Positions 25,959 through 37,600 of a stretch of 64,000 nt of DNA are shown here, in pieces (the first letter of the stretch is position 1; each line of letters starts with the position of its first letter). The stretch is taken from NCBI GenBank assembly GCA_025174535.1, contig JALBUN010000016.1, positions 248,001 to 312,000 of the forward strand, in the 5' to 3' direction. Position numbers and translations under genes: made by a program. The notes below the pieces were generated by a model. The model had not been told where the DNA came from. It did no database searches and saw only the letters and a program-made list of their open reading frames with translations. Source of the DNA: Cantharellus purpuraceus. Its lineage: Eukaryota; Basidiomycota; Agaricomycetes; Cantharellales; Hydnaceae.

Positions 25959-26715
25959 GGAGCCAAACCAGTGCTTTTCACAATCATTTTCCTATGACTT
26001 GTTTTGTAGTATGCAAGGTACAAGTGTCATCTAAAATTGATGAATTGCAACAGGCAGTGTCTGATCGTCACTTGATAAATGTGTTCTTCAAGGGCTTCCT
26101 CTCATGCAACCAGCTGCCATTCACTTCATCGTCCATGCTCACTCCATAAGTGTTTTGGACCTCTGCTAGCTCACTATGATCTACCATATACGAGCTTTCT
26201 ATAGATACTACCAGGTCCTTTCAGAAAACCTTCAAATTTAAAAGGTGTATATTCACCTCACCATCCGTAGATGGCCACTTTAGTCATTGTTTCAGCTTGC
26301 AACTCTCTCAACCCCTTGCAGGCATGCCAAAATGTAGTCCTTTCGAGTATGTGAGAGCCCTCGTCTGAACGCTTGGAGGACTAACTACAACGCCGCCTAG
26401 CATATATGTAAGTATCCGCTGGCCCGTGGGTACTGCGCATGGCAGTAGCTTCGCTCTGTTGGAAGGATATGCAGCGGAAGCACTGTAGGAAGAGAAGTGC
26501 CTGGGTAAGCTGGACACCAGTGTCTAGATATTGTCGGTTCTAGCACACTGAAATCAAGTGTGGTAGTGAACTTCTTCCCAGAGCGAACCTGCACGCTTAT
26601 GAAGTGCTTTAGTCACTCAACCCAAGTGTGAATATGTGCTTGAATTCAGCGGTCCGTGCATGGTATGAGAGACATACAGGTGCACCAAGAAAATATACAT
26701 GCATAGTGTCACTCC
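25959..26715. other. Intergenic transition to transposon-rich sequence
   Basis: No gene or repeat recognised. Short minus-strand frames at 26308-26594 are unsupported. This is the last stretch with the base composition of the gene-bearing half. Confidence 0.4.
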
Positions 26716-27252
26716 TCAAGCATCTTTTAAATTTGGTTCCACAAAGACGGTCCTCGCTAATTCCTCGCTCCTATCAGTGATCGCCCACTCATTACCCCGC
26801 TTGATACGACCGATAACGCACCTGATTGCTTGAAGATCGATGAAAATTGTCGCCGAGGTACGTTCATATGTTGTCGGCTCCTTTGTCGCATCCTTGCCAT
26901 TGGTGAGGCATGGCTCAACATACGCCAGCAGGAATCGTCGTGTGGTATTGGGATCGAACATTTCTGAGTGAGGGAGAGTAACTTCTACGATGTAATGAAG
27001 TCTGCCATAGAATGTCTGAACAATTTCGGCAGGTTCATGACGACGGCGCCTCCCACGATTATTTCTGACGAGTAGTTCATACTGTGGAGGGAGGAATGGT
27101 GCATGATAAATAAAGAAAAGCAAGATATAGCGAGTACTTACACGTACAAATGAAGAATCGTGCCACATTAAGGCTTGTGATTCTCCAACAGCACTGCTTG
27201 AATGTATGTTGTCGCCGCCATTGGCTATATGGACTTTCTCCCAGCATGTCAC
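26716..27252 (-). pseudogene. Fragment of a basidiomycete DNA-transposon-associated ORF
   Basis: The minus strand is open through a segment with VRNNRGRRRRHEPAE, a Tyr/His-containing core and a C terminus of the form IDLQAIRCVIGRIKR...WAITDRS. That ending resembles the C termini of proteins encoded by basidiomycete cut-and-paste elements (Plavaka/KDZ-type groups), where DL..I.C..GRV.....W.IIDRSG is recurrent. An intron-like GTAAGTAC...AG interval probably interrupts it near 27070-27140. The upstream part is missing and there is no ATG, so I read this as a remnant that marks the edge of the transposon-rich half. A small host gene of the same family is the alternative. Confidence 0.4.
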
Positions 27253-27339
27253 ATGGCTATCTACTGGTAGTCATAGATTGCTTCACATCACAGGTACATG
27301 TTAAGGTCTGGGACAACTCAGGGTTCAATGGGAAAGGGC

Positions 27340-27545
27340 CAGAGTTCAGCTGCTAGTAAAGAGGGAGATGGGACTTTACTGTTCCAGTTCAACTGGAGAC
27401 AGGGTGGGAGCAATACTATTGAGTCGGATTGAGTGGACTTGGCTTCAACTTGTGTGTTGTGCCCCCTCAGATCGTCAGTCCAATATTTTGGAGTTTGGAG
27501 TATGGAGTTGGATCAGGGATCCGGAGTTCAACTTGTCAAGAAGAT
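27340..27545 (+). repeat. Retroelement debris, copy of 53475-53660 in reverse
   Basis: This stretch (containing GTGGACTTGGCTTCAACTTG and GTGCCCCCTCAGATCGTCAG) matches the reverse complement of about 53475-53660 with scattered differences. The shorter core GCTGAAGCCAAGTCCA also appears inside LTR family C near 36650. It is therefore dispersed repeat sequence and not a gene, despite a 64-codon open frame. Confidence 0.7.
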
Positions 27546-27689
27546 ACTTGTCAAGAAGCTAGCAACCAAGAAGTTAATGGGCAAATCTTAGTTGATATAT
27601 GAACTACTGTAATAGACAGAGAGTAGCCTGTATAAGTATGTGGAGAATTGAATGCTGAAACTAAAATGACAAGACAATAAGACAGATAT

Positions 27690-28445
27690 GGAGCACATTC
27701 GGCCAGTTAGCAACGCCTTCATGCCACACGGTTACCTTTGAGTGCATTGTGAGTTTCCAGCAGCTAGCTCTGAAGGTCCAATGGGGCAATGCTGCACTCT
27801 GACACCAATTTTATGTTGGCCTTCCATCCCACATCAAGGACAAGATATCATGCATCAGTAAGCTGGATACCCTGGTTAATCTTTGCAAGCTTGCCCAATC
27901 CATTGACACCCATTACTAGGAATGTCAATCCAAGGTCTCCCATGAAAATTTGACTAACAACAAGTTGGACAAATCATTGGAAAAGACCCCTAAGTCCAAC
28001 AAGGGGTCTAATAAGAAGGCCACCAACAACTCTGGCCAGAAGTCAAACACTGGTAATGCCACCATGTCTGGTCCCAGTCAGAACAACACCAGAGCTTGCA
28101 AGAGCACTCTGGACCTCTCCACTAAACTGGGTAAGGACAGTAAACTCACCCAGCAGGAAAGCCAGCATCACATGGACAACAACCTCTGTTTGTTCTGCAG
28201 AAAGCCTGGCCACCAAGTCAAGGACTGCAACAAGGCAACCTTGTCTGCCACAAAAGCAAAGGGCCATGCAGCCAATGCTATGGAGGACAAGTCTGACACC
28301 AAGGTGATGGACCCAAAAAAATAGTAAGCTGTCCTCTAGCCTCCATATGGGCTGAGGGCTGCATTGGTACTCCCCATGTAACTAATGAGGTCCACCTGAA
28401 TGCATCTGCTCTTTCTCACTCCAACTCTCTCACCCTCCTTGTCCA
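27690..28445 (+). pseudogene. Chromovirus family 2, gag fragment
   Basis: Plus-strand translation gives a capsid-like block (FYVGLPSHIKDKIS), a stop (TAG near 27917), a Lys/Asn/Ser-rich linker, and a zinc knuckle CLFCRKPGHQVKDC at about 28189-28230. This order is typical of Ty3/gypsy Gag. The frame continues as pol-like sequence and is then cut by solo LTR D1. It is the 5' part of a decayed element whose later parts appear at 29152-29286, 30030-30477 and 34321-35810. Confidence 0.7.
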
Positions 28446-29151
28446 TGTTGAGAATTTTGCTTTGCTGGGAGGGAGGCTGTGGAGAGTAGATTTCAAATAA
28501 CAACCAAGGAGTGATGGGAACTGGGTGTATGTATAATCAAATTGAAGATATGCCTTGGGAGTATTTTTATACAAATTTTGATGAGATTTGGTGTGGTCCT
28601 TGTCTAGATATTGACAGTTTGAACAGGGATCAGGAGCAGATAACTCAAATATGAGTAAATGCTTAGTAGAAAATCAACCAGTGAAGCTCAGGCTTCACAA
28701 ACTGGGATTCAAATAGATGCTGCAATACTCTAGAAGAGGATGCAAAGGTTCAACAAAGTTCAAGTTGTTCTGGAGTTATTTCAGGAATAAAGTGTTCGGA
28801 CACAGACAACAAAAACAAGTGAGAGTAAATCCTCTGGTCCATTTCATATCTAGCTAGGCATGTTTTATACAAGATATGTGTCCTAAGAGCTTGTGATAAA
28901 AGTCCTGAATCATGTGAATCTTGGGAAAGAAACTTGTTATAAAAATGAAATGGGGGTGGAGCCAATAAGAGAAAAATGATGAAATAAAAGAAATTTAGGA
29001 GAATAATCTGATGGGTGTGGAGCTTACAGGGGCTTCTCCTCTTCCCTAATAACCATTTCCCCTCACTTTCCTACCTCACCCTCAACCTCCTGAGCCTCCT
29101 ATGTGCTCCCATTCCCCTCTCTCCTAACCTCTTATCTCCTCATAATCAACA
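28446..29151 (-). mobile_element. Solo LTR D1 (family D), TSD GTCCA
   Basis: Begins TGTTGAGAATTTTG and ends ATAATCAACA, with 5-bp GTCCA on both sides (28441-28445 and 29152-29156). Removing it rejoins the protease region of chromovirus family 2. Homologous copies are at 29287-30029 (opposite orientation) and 31139-31846; a more diverged relative lies near 39560-40190. Confidence 0.85.
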
Positions 29152-29286
29152 GTCCACTCCAACTCCGTTCCCAATACTGCTATTCAAGTATTAACTGACT
29201 CCATCTTGCTCTGATTATTTGATGGCACTACTAATGCTGTTATTTCACAAGCTATAGATCTGTCTATCCATTTTTCTATTGGAGAA
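29152..29286 (+). pseudogene. Chromovirus family 2, protease fragment
   Basis: Short plus-strand segment between two solo LTRs. It encodes a recognisable gypsy protease-region block (LFDGTTNAVISQAIDLSI). A TGA stop and loss of the catalytic DSG context show that it is dead. The sequence continues after solo LTR D2 at 30030. Confidence 0.65.
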
Positions 29287-30029
29287 TGTTATTTGGAAAA
29301 CTGGACTTCTGGGGAGAAAGGAGGAGAGGGGGGAACAGAGGGGATAGGAGGGATAGGAGCACATAGGAGGCTCAGGAGCTTGGAAGGGGATAAGGAGATG
29401 AGGGGAAACAACTGAGAGGGGAAAGGAGGAGCCCCTGTAAGCTCCACAATCATCTGAACATTCACCCTAATTTTCTTTTGATTTATTTTGTCATTTTTCC
29501 CTATTTGACATTACCCCCATTTTTTATTTATCATAAATCACTTTCCCTTTATTCACATGACACAGAACTTTTATCACAAGTCATTAGCATGCATATCTTG
29601 TATAAAACATGCCTAGCTAGATATGCAATGGACCAGAGAATTAACTCTCACTATTTCTTTGTGTCTTGTATCTGTATCCAGAATAACTCCAGAATGAACC
29701 TGTCTTTCTACAATCTTTTGCATATTATACTAGGATATTGCAACATCTATTTGAATCCCAGTTTGAGAGGCCTAAGCTCCCCTGGTTTATTTTCTATTAA
29801 GCATTTACTTGATTTCAAAGCATCAGTCCCTGCTGCATACTTAAATTGTCAATATCTAGATGAGAACCACACTGAATATTTTCAAACTTCATAGGAAGAT
29901 ACTATTCAAGTATATCTTTCATTAGACTGTGCATACACACAGTCCACATCACTTTCCCACTCCCTATTCAAATTCCACTTCACACATAATGCCCCCAGCA
30001 AGGCACCATCATAAATTTATTTCTCAACA
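29287..30029 (+). mobile_element. Solo LTR D2 (family D), TSD GAGAA
   Basis: Begins TGTTATTTGG and ends TTTCTCAACA, flanked by GAGAA at 29282-29286 and 30030-30034. It is inverted relative to D1. Excising it joins IGE to IQNITFYVT, restoring the pol sequence. The 138-codon open frame inside it is incidental. Confidence 0.85.
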
Positions 30030-30477
30030 GAGAAATCCAGAACATTACATTCTATGTTACTCTGCTTGACTCCAGCTGTTCTTTGGTTCTCAGACATAAC
30101 TGGCTCACCTGCTACAATCTGTTGATTGACTGGGCATTGGGCCATATCACATTCTGCTCTCCAGTGCAGGCTGTGTTATCCCCAACATCACCAGCAACTA
30201 TAGGTGTGAAATTATCTGCTCTGCTCAAATGGCTCTGCTGGACCTATCTATGGTTCCTAAGGAGTACCATGAGTTTGCTGACATGTTCAGCAAGTCCAAA
30301 TCCAACTCCCTAGTGGAACACTGACCATACAACCTCAAGATTGAGTTGGATGATGACTCTGCCCCTCTGCTTGGCCCTATCTACTCTCTATCCCAAAAAG
30401 AGCTACTGGCTCTCCAAACATTCATAGATGAGAACTTGACCATGGGCTTCATCCACCCATCCCTATCCCCCCATGGG
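30030..30477 (+). pseudogene. Chromovirus family 2, protease end and reverse-transcriptase start
   Basis: Encodes, across several frame breaks and stops, the block NITFYVT, HNWLTCYNLLIDWALG, EYHEFADMFSKSK and the RT entry region [21 protein letters not shown]. This order identifies Ty3/gypsy pol of the type common in Agaricomycetes. The RT is cut off at PHG by LTR A1 at 30478. Confidence 0.75.
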
Positions 30478-32332
30478 TGTTTTGGAACCCACAAAATTAT
30501 GGTGTTAGGGCAAACTCTAAATCACCACAATTCCATGAATGAACAGCTGAGAAGAATGTCAAACCCTGCTGCAGCACAACTCCAGAAACAATTTAACATT
30601 TGTACTTTGGTTACAATCCTTTGTATTGGTCAATGCAGACTATACACAGAAAAGTAATACATTTCTTAGCAGCAGGAAATGAATAAGACTTCCAGAGTCT
30701 AGAGTTCATGGACGCTTAGGGGTCCAGATATTCCAAAAAGAGGGGAATGCACTTAGAGGCTAGAGGAAGTAGGTGGATGAATCCAACTGTCCAACCAGTG
30801 ACACTCTGAAGTGGGTAACAGTGATGTGTGAAGTAGTCTAGCAACTGCTTCACGAGTTCAAGATCCTAATGCTCTGCAAAGGCAGTACACACTAGTTACT
30901 TAAGCAAGAGCACTAATGGCAGGACTATCAACAGACAATCTCATCCTGTAGATTTGTAGTCATGTGAGGCAGATACTACACTCACGCCCAAAGCAGGACA
31001 ATCACTACTTTGAGTGCAATCAAGTACAGTTACACAACTGTAAAAGATCCTTGAACTGGTAATCAACAGTTACTGAGATATAGAGGATGACACTGTATGT
31101 CACTCTAGTCACACTGGTGTGCAGAAGATGGGTAGAATTGTTGAAAATTTCACTTTGCTGGGGGGGCATGGAGAGTAGATTTCGAATAGTGACAGAGGGG
31201 GTCATGGGAACTGGGTGTATGCATGGTTGAATTGAAGATATATCTTGGGAGTATCTTCGTACGAAATCTGATGAGATTTGGTGTAGTCCTTGTCTAGATA
31301 TTGACAGTTTGAGTGGGGATCAGGAGCAGATAACTCAAATATGAGTAAATGCTTAATAGAAAATCAACCAGTGGAGCTTAGGCTTCGCAAACTGGGATTC
31401 AAATAGATGTTGCAATACTCCAGAAGATTATGCAAATGTTTGACAAAATTCGACTTCATTCTGGAGTTATTCCAGAAATGAATAGTTCAGATACAGATAA
31501 CAAAAATAAGTGAGAGGAAATTCTCTGGTCCATTTCATATCTAGCTAGGCATATTTTATACAAGATATGTGTCCTCAGAACATGTGATAAAAGTCCTGAA
31601 TCATGTGAATCATGGGAAAGAAACTTGTGATAAAAACGAAATGGGGGTGGAGCAATAGGGGAAAAATGATGATAAAATATAGAAGAAATATAGGAGAATG
31701 ATCTGATGGGTGTGGAGCTTACAGGGGCTTCTCCTCTTCCCTCCTAACCATTTCCCCTTGCTTTCCTACCTCCCCCTCAACCTCCTGAGCCTTGTATGTG
31801 CTCCTGTTCCCCCTCTCTCCTAACCCCTTTCTCCCCATAATCAACAAGAATATCTTGAATATGTTATTATTTCAGAGGCAGAATGACCTCCTTATATATT
31901 GTATTTACAGGGGCTGACTAATGGTTCTGGAATATTCTACCTATTAATAGATGGAAACTACTGGAAGGTAGTGGAAGGTGGAAGAAAGGGGTAGAATATT
32001 CCAAGCCAATCACAGGTTCTGATCACTGAAATAACACTGATCAGGAGCTGAATAATGGTTCTGGAAAGTTCTATCTAATAATAGAAGGAAACAGCTAGAA
32101 TGTTATGGAAAGGGGTAGAATATTCCAAGGCAATCACCTGATCTGATCATCAATCACCTGCTCTGATCCCTGAATTAGGCATTGATCAGGCAAAAAGGAG
32201 GGTATCCACCCTGTTTTCTGCACTGGTTTGCACAGCCATGGATAGCCACATCTCAGGTCATGATCCCCACAGAAAATAGTGCCCTGAGAGGCTGTGGTTG
32301 TCAAGTTATAGAATATTTATTGATCAGAGACA
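30478..32332 (-). mobile_element. LTR A1 (family A), truncated, carrying nested D3
   Basis: Starts TGTTTTGGAACCCAC on the plus strand. The TATATAAGG promoter-like box of the family is on the opposite strand, so the LTR itself reads minus. Homologous over its length to A2, A3, A4 and A7. It contains D3 (31139-31846) and stops at GATCAGAGACA, where LTR C1 begins, so about 280 bp of its 5' end are missing. Confidence 0.75.
31139..31846 (-). mobile_element. Solo LTR D3 (family D), TSD AGAAT, nested in A1
   Basis: Begins TGTTGAAAATTTC and ends ATAATCAACA; 5-bp duplications AGAAT occupy 31134-31138 and 31847-31851. It interrupts LTR A1 and so is younger than A1. Same orientation as D1 and very similar in sequence to it. 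Confidence 0.85.
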
Positions 32333-32508
32333 TGTTATGACTATATTCATTAATGCCCAGATCCCTGTCCAATCCACTCAGATCCCTGCGCACATGAAAT
32401 CTATACTCCATTTGGAAACTGTCACGTCTTCATCTACCTGTCTGATTGTCACTGCCGATTCCGCCTATCCATCTCCGGTTCCAATTGATGCATCAGCATC
32501 ACCATAGG
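32333..32508 (+). mobile_element. LTR C1, 176-bp 5' fragment
   Basis: Starts TGTTATGACTATATTC, the start of LTR family C (other copies at 36248, 43489, 53855 and 63732). It ends at CATCACCATAGG, directly abutting LTR A2. The remainder of the LTR is absent. Confidence 0.7.
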
Positions 32509-33940
32509 TGTATGGGAACCACCTTTTCCCTATCAAATTCCATTTATGCAGCACCAATGTGCTATTCTTTGCTTTTCCATTCCTAAATATCCGCATATAT
32601 TTGATGCTTGTACCTGGAATGGACTTATTCAAATATTCTCTATTTTTCCATATTTTTTCGGGAATATTCCATGCAGAACTCAGCTCAGAATCATTTATTT
32701 CTGCTGTGCTACAGTTGTGGACCCATAGGCGCCCACAAACCTTCGCACAGCCGGCTCTCCCCTTTTGGACCAGGCATTTGGCCTGAATTCAAGCTCAGAT
32801 GTCTCTGATCAATAAATATTCTGTAACTTAACAACCACAGCCTCTCAGGGCACTATTTTCCGTGCAGATCATCACATGACATGTGGCTATCCATGGCTGT
32901 CCAAACCAGTGCAGAAAACAGGGTGGACACCCTTCTTTTTGCCTGATCAGTGCCTAGCTCAGGGATCAGATCAGCTGATGGGTGATCAAATCAGGTGATT
33001 GCCTTGGAATATTCTACCCCTTTCCATAACATTCTAGCTGTTTCCCTCTATTATTAGATAGAACTTTCCAGAACCATTATTCAGCTCCTGATCAGTGTTA
33101 GTGCTGTGATCAGATCCTGTGATTGGCTTGGAATATTCTACCCCTTTCTTCCACCTTCCACAACCTTCCAGTAGTTTCCATCTATTAATAGGTAGAATAT
33201 TCCAGAAGCATTAGTCAGCCCCTGTAAATACAATATATAAGGAGGCCATTCTGCCTCTGAAAGAATAACATATCATCATATTCTACCCATCTTCTGCACA
33301 CCAGTGTGACTAGAGTGACATACAGTGTCATCCTCTATCTCAGTAACTGTTGATTACCAGTTCAAGGATCTTTTACAGTTGTGTAACTGTACTTGATTGC
33401 ACTCGAAGTAGTGATATTCCTGCTTTGGGCGTGAGTGTAGTATCTGCCTCACGTGACTACGAATCTACAGGGTGAGATTGTCTGTCGATAGTCCTGCCAT
33501 TAGTGCTCTTGTTTAAGTAACTAGTGTGTACTGCCTTTGCAGAGCATTAGAAGCTTGAACTCGTGTGAAGCAGTTGCTAGACTACTTCACACATTGCTGT
33601 TACCCGCTTCTGAGTGCCACTGGTTGGACGGTTGGATTCATCCACCTACTTCCTTTAGCCTCTAAGTGCATTCCCCTCTTTTTGGAATATCTGGACCCCT
33701 AAGCGTCCGTGAACTCTAGACTCTGGAAGTCTTATTCATTTCTTGCTGCTAAGAAACGTATTACCTTTCTGCGTATAGTCTGCATTGACCAATACAAAGG
33801 ATTGTAACCAAAGTACAAATGTTAAATTGTTTCTGGAGTTGTGCTGCAGCAGGGTTTGATATTCTTCTCAGCTGTTCATTCACGGAATTGTGGTGATTTA
33901 GAGTTTGCCCTAACACCATAATTTTGCGGGTTCCAAAACA
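32509..33940 (+). mobile_element. LTR A2 (family A), full length, 1.43 kb
   Basis: Runs from TGTATGGGAACCACC to GGGTTCCAAAACA. A TATATAAGG box lies near 33235, so this is the sense orientation of the LTR. It forms a large inverted pair with A1. No matching 5-bp duplication flanks it (ATAGG versus TCAGT), which points to rearrangement at one border. Confidence 0.8.
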
Positions 33941-34320
33941 TCAGTGGCTCTGATATATCATACATGTTCCAAGGGCTCACCAACAGGGTCACCCATAGGG
34001 CAGGAGAGATGGTGCTAGGAGCAGTCTTTAAGGCAGACAAATCTGAGTTTACCATTCCACTTTATCTCAGGCAAGAGAATAACCAGTGTCAAGACTCTTC
34101 ATAGACTTGGCTCTGGCAGAAAGTGAGAGAGCATCTTGTAGAGTGCTTTGTGGTATGTCTCTGCTGAGATGGATAGGATGATGTCGCATATCAAGATGAC
34201 ATGCATTGAGAGGGGGGTGGTATCAGGGTTCATATGACTCAGTTTCTATTTTTAGTACCTTTCTTATCACCCCTATCAGCACAGCCTATTAGGGTGTGCT
34301 CTCCTATCTCTCCCCTATCT
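33941..34320 (+). pseudogene. 3' end fragment of the Tf1/sushi-like chromovirus family
   Basis: Encodes a decayed copy of the accessory frame seen at 56866 on the minus strand (YMFQGL...GEMVLGAVF...LWQKVRE...ECF.VCL, with one internal stop). It is followed by a purine tract GAGAGGGGGGTGG and about 90 bp matching the LTR start (TATCAGGGTTCATATGAC versus TGTCAGGGTTCAAATGAG). The order accessory frame, purine tract, LTR matches the complete element at 54594-62970. Confidence 0.75.
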
Positions 34321-35810
34321 CAAAATCACAAAGACACAAACCCTATGGAATGCTTAAGCAGCTTCCAGTTCCAGAGCAACTGTGGAACTCTATCTCCATG
34401 AATTTCATAGATGCTTGTTCAGAAATACATCAAATATGTATATACAACCTATTTTCCTCAAATTTTACATAATACACTTAGATTAAAACTTATTTTTATA
34501 TTTCAACATGATTCTCAAATTTTACACAATATACTAGATTAAAAACTTATTTTGATATTTTGGCATAATTCTCAAAAATCATTCTTTTTTTCCCCATTTA
34601 GTGGTGGTAACTCTGTTGAGGGAACATCCAAATATCATTGATTCTTTCTTATACAATACTTGTAACATAATTTGAACTATCTTTAATTCCCACCTGGTAT
34701 TTGTATATCTAAATAATCTATATAATACCAATTATATTAATACATACATCACTGTTATATTCATATAAACAGTTATGTTCATCTCAACCAAATGTCTTAT
34801 CTTTTAAAGTTTATTAAAATATAGAATATATATTTATATTTATGAAAATTTCACACATCCAAAATCTTTTAAGATATCCAAATTGTAACTCCCTGGCTTT
34901 ATGTATCATTGAAATTATTATGTATATCTCATATACATCAGAATAGTGTATAATGACATGATTCTGAACAAGCATCATAGAGAAGCTCCCTCCATCACTC
35001 AGATACAACACTGTATCTGTGATTGTTGACAGATTTACTAAACAGTCACTATTCATTCTGACATATGACACCATCATCACCTCTGCCTTACTAGCTAAGC
35101 TGTTTGTTCTCCATGTGTTCTCTAAACATGGAGTCCCATTGCACATCACATCTGATTGGGGCTTGGAGTTTGTGTCCTCCTTCTTCCACACACATTAGGA
35201 AAGGCTCTTGACATGAAGCTTCATTTCACCTCCAAATACCATCCTGAAGGAGACAGACAAATGGAACGAATGAATCAGTCCCTGGTACAATATCTCTGAG
35301 TCTATTGTAACTATCAACAAGACAACTGGGCTGATCTACTGATCACAGAGTTTGCCTACAACAATGCCCCGAACACTACCACTGGCATCTCTCTGTTCTT
35401 TACTAACAAAGGCTACCATCCAAACATCTCCATTCACTCTGAAAAGGAACTCACCTCAACCAAAGCCCACCAATTCATTACCAACCTTGACCAACTTATG
35501 AGGTCATCACTCATGCAGGCAGTAGGTCCTTCACCCTCCAACTCCCTGATCACTTCTGAGCAGTTTGGTCTTTCATATATCAATGCTCAAACCTGCTACT
35601 ACAAATGAAATCCCTGGCTGCACCCAATCTCTGCCCCCTCTGATCATCATTGAAGGAGATAACAAATTGGATACGAAGGCACTGATGAAGAGTCTTCATG
35701 GATCTCTGCATCCAAACTTGATCATGCATCCAAATCCATCTCCAATTTCCACTCTGCTTATCCAGACAAACCTGGTCCTCTTACAAATCTTTAAGTTCTA
35801 TCATTAACTC
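34321..35810 (+). pseudogene. Chromovirus family 2, integrase and chromodomain remnant
   Basis: Plus-strand pieces encode KPYGMLKQLPVPEQLWNSIS, then (after the inverted-repeat element at 34410-34976) EKLPPSLRYN, VSVIVDRFTKQS, a degraded Asp/Glu integrase core (ITSDWGLEF; KYHPEGDRQMERMNQSL; EFAYNN), a GPY-like region (HISMLKPAT) and a partial chromodomain (GYEGTDEESSWISASKLDHA, YPDKPGPL). Part of the chromodomain is deleted between IEGDNKL and GYEGT. Two or more stops are present. It is the 3' half of the element that starts at 27690, or of a sister copy. Confidence 0.75.
34410..34976 (+). mobile_element. Inverted-repeat element copy 1 (567 bp), TSD ATA
   Basis: Starts GATGCTTGTTCAG and ends CTGAACAAGCATC, with ATA on both sides (34407-34409 and 34977-34979). 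AT-rich, no coding capacity. Removing it restores the integrase peptide NFIEKLPPS. Confidence 0.85.
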
Positions 35811-36247
35811 TGATCCTATTATTCTGCATCATTATTTTATAACATTTCACAGAGAAAACTACAAGTCTATCCAACATCCAAGAACCTCATTCCAACCTGT
35901 TTTTTCACCTTCAAATTTACAAATCAAAACTTCTGGTATTCTTAAGTCCACTCTGAAACATTACAATCAAAATCTTTTTTTTTTTTTTTTCATTTTTATA
36001 AGTTATACATCACACTTCCTTTTTCCCTTCCCCTTGTCTACCTCAGCCTCCATCTCTGACACTGTCTCTGACTCATTGTCACTCTCCACATCTGACACCC
36101 AATCCTTTTCATCCCCCATGTCCAAATCCTTGTCCAAGGGGGCCATGAACTTCCACAGTTGACACAACTTGGCAGTCCATTGCCCCTCCAGTACCTCCTT
36201 TCACTTCATTGTCTTCACCAAGCCCACCAGCAAATCTTCAGTCCACT
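35811..36247. other. Decayed retroelement sequence between chromodomain and LTR C2
   Basis: Contains a long poly-T run near 35971-35990. The minus strand around 36005-36150 encodes an acidic Asp/Glu/Ser-rich stretch typical of linker regions in gypsy Gag proteins. No intact gene is seen. Confidence 0.4.
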
Positions 36248-36691
36248 TGTTATGACTATATTCATTAATGCCCAGATCCCCATGCACATGAAATCTATAC
36301 TCCATTTGAAAACCATCACATCTCCATTTAGTCTGTCTGATTGTCACTGTCAATCTTGCTCATCCCCCTCCAGTTCCAATTGATGCATCAGCATCACCAT
36401 AGGAACCTGGACACCCATCCCCATCAGACTTGGACATACTCACATAAGGCCATCAGCCTCAGAGACCCATCACCGGAGTAACTATTATTAGATTTCAAAT
36501 ATGTATTTAAGTTGTACAACTGGAGACTTCATTCCCCAGTTTGAATATCAAATCATGCCTAGCTCCTAAGTCCAATCTGAACTATGTAAGTTGTACTCCA
36601 CCTCCAAAATCTTGGACACCAGTATTAGTGAGGGTGCAGCACATAAGCTGAAGCCAAGTCCATTCCAATTCCCATGATGCATCCTGATTCC
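36248..36691 (+). mobile_element. LTR C2, interrupted by LTR B1
   Basis: Starts TGTTATGACTATATTC and runs through the family C sequence to GATGCATCCTGATTCC, where B1 is inserted with the duplication ATTCC. Short C-like sequence resumes after B1 at 38646. Confidence 0.75.
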
Positions 36692-37035
36692 TGTTGGGGT
36701 ATATGAAGATCTAAACTACTTCAAATAAGGACTATTATTTAGTAGTTCAAAGGTATTTCAAATGTTCTAATGAATGTACTTATATTTCACATTTTTGTGT
36801 ATTTGAGCCCACAAGTATACACAATGGGTTGGGTGCTGATATAATATGTCATGTGACCTCAAAGAGCACTTGCACATGAGTGAACAATGTGCATACACAT
36901 AAGCAGCGGAGTTCATGCACTTCAGCCAAAAGCAGCCACAGAAGGTTCTGACACCTTCCACAAGGTTCTCCAGCCTTCTCTTTCCTTCTAGGGGCTTCCC
37001 TAAGCCTCAGGAATATTCTCTAATTAGTTACATAA

Positions 37036-37600
37036 GACGCTTGTTCAGAAATACAACAAATACGTATGTACAACCTATTTTCCTCAAATTTTATACAATA
37101 CACTTCAATTCAAACTTATTTTCATATTTCAACATGATTCTCAAATTTTACACAATATACTAGATTAAAACATATTTTGATATTTTGGCATAATTCTCAA
37201 AAATAATTGTTTTTTCCCCATTTAGTGGTGGCAACTCCCTTGAGGGAACATCCAAATATCATTGATTCTTTCTTATACAATACTTGTAACATAATTTGAA
37301 CTATCTTTAATCCCCACCTGGTATTTGTATATCTAAATACCCTATATAATACCAATTATATTCATATATACATTCCTATTATATCCATGTAAATAATTAT
37401 GTTCATCTCAACCAAATATCTCATCTTTTAAAGTTTATTAAAATATAGAATATATGTTTATATTTATGAAAATTTCACACATCCGAAATCTTTTAAGATA
37501 TCCAAATTGTAACTCCCTGGCTTTATGTATCATTGAAATCCTGATGTATATCTCCTATACATCAGAATATTGTATACTGACATGATTCCGAACAAGCGTC
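37036..37600 (+). mobile_element. Inverted-repeat element copy 2 (565 bp), TSD TAA
   Basis: Starts GACGCTTGTTCAGAA and ends TTCCGAACAAGCGTC; TAA on both sides (37033-37035, 37601-37603). The empty site survives in LTR B2 (reverse complement near 48912), which reads TTACATAAGCTAG without the insert and so confirms the insertion. Confidence 0.9.

Noticed and set aside
29478..29894. 138-codon frame on the plus strand
   Set aside because: Lies wholly within solo LTR D2; the related copy at 28750-28965 is in another frame context and shorter.
32508..32808. A recurrent 90-codon hydrophobic frame also present near 42693, 47001 and 53872
   Set aside because: It is the 5' part of LTR family A. The copies differ by frame-shifting indels, so the frame is open by shared descent and not by selection. 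The 142-codon version at 53872 simply crosses the LTR C/A junction.
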